Below, piece after piece: positions 5,127 through 6,080 of a stretch of DNA of 6,080 nucleotides. Each line of letters starts with the position of its first letter. Position 1 is the first letter of the stretch. Below the pieces are notes generated by a model, which was given only the letters and a program-made list of their open reading frames with translations, made no database searches and was not told where the DNA came from. Origin of the DNA: Acidobacteriota bacterium. Lineage in GTDB: Bacteria; Acidobacteriota; Polarisedimenticolia; Gp22-AA2. The DNA lies in NCBI GenBank assembly GCA_027297005.1, contig JAPUIN010000101.1, positions 1-6,080 on the forward strand, written 5' to 3'. The translations under genes were made by a program, and so were the position numbers.

Positions 5127-6080
5127 TCAGGGGCAGGCGGCCGAGGCGGCCTGGATCTCCGCATCGCGTGAGCCGGTCTGTCCAGCTCCGCCGCTTTCGT
5201 AGGTTCCCGGCTCGTCACACAGGCTCGTTCCGCGAACCAGGTAGAAGATCCCCGCGCCGGGAGGGGGTGTTCCCGGATCGATAGCGGAGAGATCCGAGTC
5301 GCCATCCTCGAGACAGGTGAGGATGGCAGCGGTGAAGTCTCCTCCCGTCGAGCTCAGCAGGTTCAGGTCTCCCTGGAGCAGATCGTACCCGGTGGCGGTG
5401 ACCGCACCCCAGGAGATCGTCTCCGCATCCGCCGCGACGGTGACATTCGGCACGGGTGCCGGGACTCCCTCCGAGACGCAGATATAAGCCGGCTTCGTTT
5501 CGGTCGCGGTCCCCGCAGCGTTCGAGACGGTCAGCTCCACGGTGTACATTCCAGCCGTCGTATAGGTGATCTCGGGGTTGCGGACGGAGCTGTCCGATAC
5601 CGCGTCGCCGTCCAGATCCCAATCCCACGAGGCGGTGTTGGTGCTGGCGTCGTCGTCGAACTGCACCGTCAGGGGGGCGGCGCCGGCGATGGGGAAGGCG
5701 GAGAATTCGGCCTGCGGCGGGACCCCCGTATTCTTGACGATGGTGAAGTGATCCAGAAACGCGCCGCCGGCATCGAGAAAACGCGCTTCCAGTCGATCCC
5801 CTTCGACGTCGAGCACCATCGATCCCAGCTCGCTCATCGAGACGACCATGGCGGAATGGTTCAACACGCCACCTGAGATCTGGCCGGAGCTGCCGGCGAC
5901 GACGTAAACGGCCCCCTCGTGCGGCGCCGGCCCTGATGTCCTCTTCTGATAAGCGCCATCACCATCCACCCGGCCGTCAGTATCCCCGGCCGGCTTCATC
6001 TCCTCGGTCAGCGTGGATGAATCGTCGTAATGCCCGTCCAACAGGAAGGACCGCTCATAGGAATGGCTGTGGCCGGTGAG
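5127..6080 (-). CDS. Secreted metallophosphoesterase (purple acid phosphatase-like) with PKD domain, C-terminal part
   Basis: The frame stays open to base 6080, so only the last 317 residues are present. The visible part starts LTGHSHSYERSFLLDGHY, the final metal-binding GHxH motif and following YERS of purple-acid-type metallophosphoesterases. A TTG at 6041 is therefore internal and not the start. The phosphoesterase domain continues through VYVVAGSSGQISGG, NHSAM and DHFTIVK (to about visible residue 116). A PKD domain follows (about 121-203), with WDWDLDGD and the typical YTTAGMYTVELTVSNAAG. The last 110 residues (ISWGAVTATGYDLLQGDL ... FYLVRGTSLC ... GSRDAEI ... CP) form a beta-rich tail with cysteines at 256, 288 and 316, which I recall from surface or secreted proteins of uncultured GC-rich bacteria. 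The protein is probably exported and hydrolyses phosphate esters outside the cytoplasm. The substrate is unknown and the signal peptide is not visible. Confidence 0.88.
   Translation of the reverse strand, partial: LTGHSHSYERSFLLDGHYDDSSTLTEEMKPAGDTDGRVDGDGAYQKRTSGPAPHEGAVYVVAGSSGQISGGVLNHSAMVVSMSELGSMVLDVEGDRLEARFLDAGGAFLDHFTIVKNTGVPPQAEFSAFPIAGAAPLTVQFDDDASTNTASWDWDLDGDAVSDSSVRNPEITYTTAGMYTVELTVSNAAGTATETKPAYICVSEGVPAPVPNVTVAADAETISWGAVTATGYDLLQGDLNLLSSTGGDFTAAILTCLEDGDSDLSAIDPGTPPPGAGIFYLVRGTSLCDEPGTYESGGAGQTGSRDAEIQAASAACP

Noticed and set aside
5019..5171. Small plus-strand frame of 50 codons in the right spacer
   Set aside because: It has no ribosome binding site, overlaps the end of the opposite-strand gene and shows no recognisable sequence. 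The tandem hairpins explain the structure better.
5127..6041. Complete 304-residue gene starting at a TTG
   Set aside because: The frame continues upstream to the window edge and encodes the conserved GHSHSYERS metallophosphoesterase motif, so the TTG is internal and the gene is partial.

Overview
This 6.08 kb window comes from a GC-rich bacterial chromosome. It holds six protein-coding genes, two of them cut by the window edges, and no RNA gene, CRISPR array or insertion sequence that I can support. The outer-membrane-type lipoprotein signal suggests a diderm. The metallophosphoesterase with a PKD domain and a 'YLVRG...GSRDAEI...CP' tail recalls secreted proteins of Acidobacteriota, Myxococcota-like and related uncultured lineages. 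That placement is from memory and is not proven.

Left part (1-1771, + strand): the 3' end of an inositol monophosphatase-like gene is followed, with a 4-nt gap or a short overlap, by a fused two-domain enzyme. That enzyme has an N-terminal cytidylyltransferase and a C-terminal CDP-alcohol phosphotransferase. The arrangement matches the bifunctional IPCT/DIPPS enzyme that makes di-myo-inositol-phosphate phosphate from CTP and inositol-1-phosphate, with a phosphatase next door. The pair may make a soluble inositol phosphodiester or an inositol lipid.

Middle (1785-3528): two CPBP-family (Abi/Rce1-like) membrane proteins are transcribed divergently from a 73-bp spacer. The rightward one has every catalytic motif of a glutamic intramembrane protease. 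The leftward one has lost the glutamate pair (QQ instead of EE), the motif arginine and the last polar residue, keeping only the two histidines. The leftward gene converges on the IPCT/DIPPS gene with 13 bp between the stops.

Right part (3530-6080): one nucleotide after the intact CPBP gene starts a PhoPQ-activated pathogenicity-related (PqaA/AprA-like) alpha/beta-hydrolase lipoprotein, so the two are probably co-transcribed. A 163-bp convergent spacer with two tandem hairpins follows. Beyond it, on the minus strand, lies the C-terminal part of a secreted purple-acid-phosphatase-like metallophosphoesterase with a PKD domain, whose N-terminus is beyond the right edge.

No classic defence or mobile system is visible. 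The points most worth a second look are the inositol cassette with a substituted metal-ligand position in its phosphatase, and the degenerate/intact CPBP pair beside a lipoprotein hydrolase.
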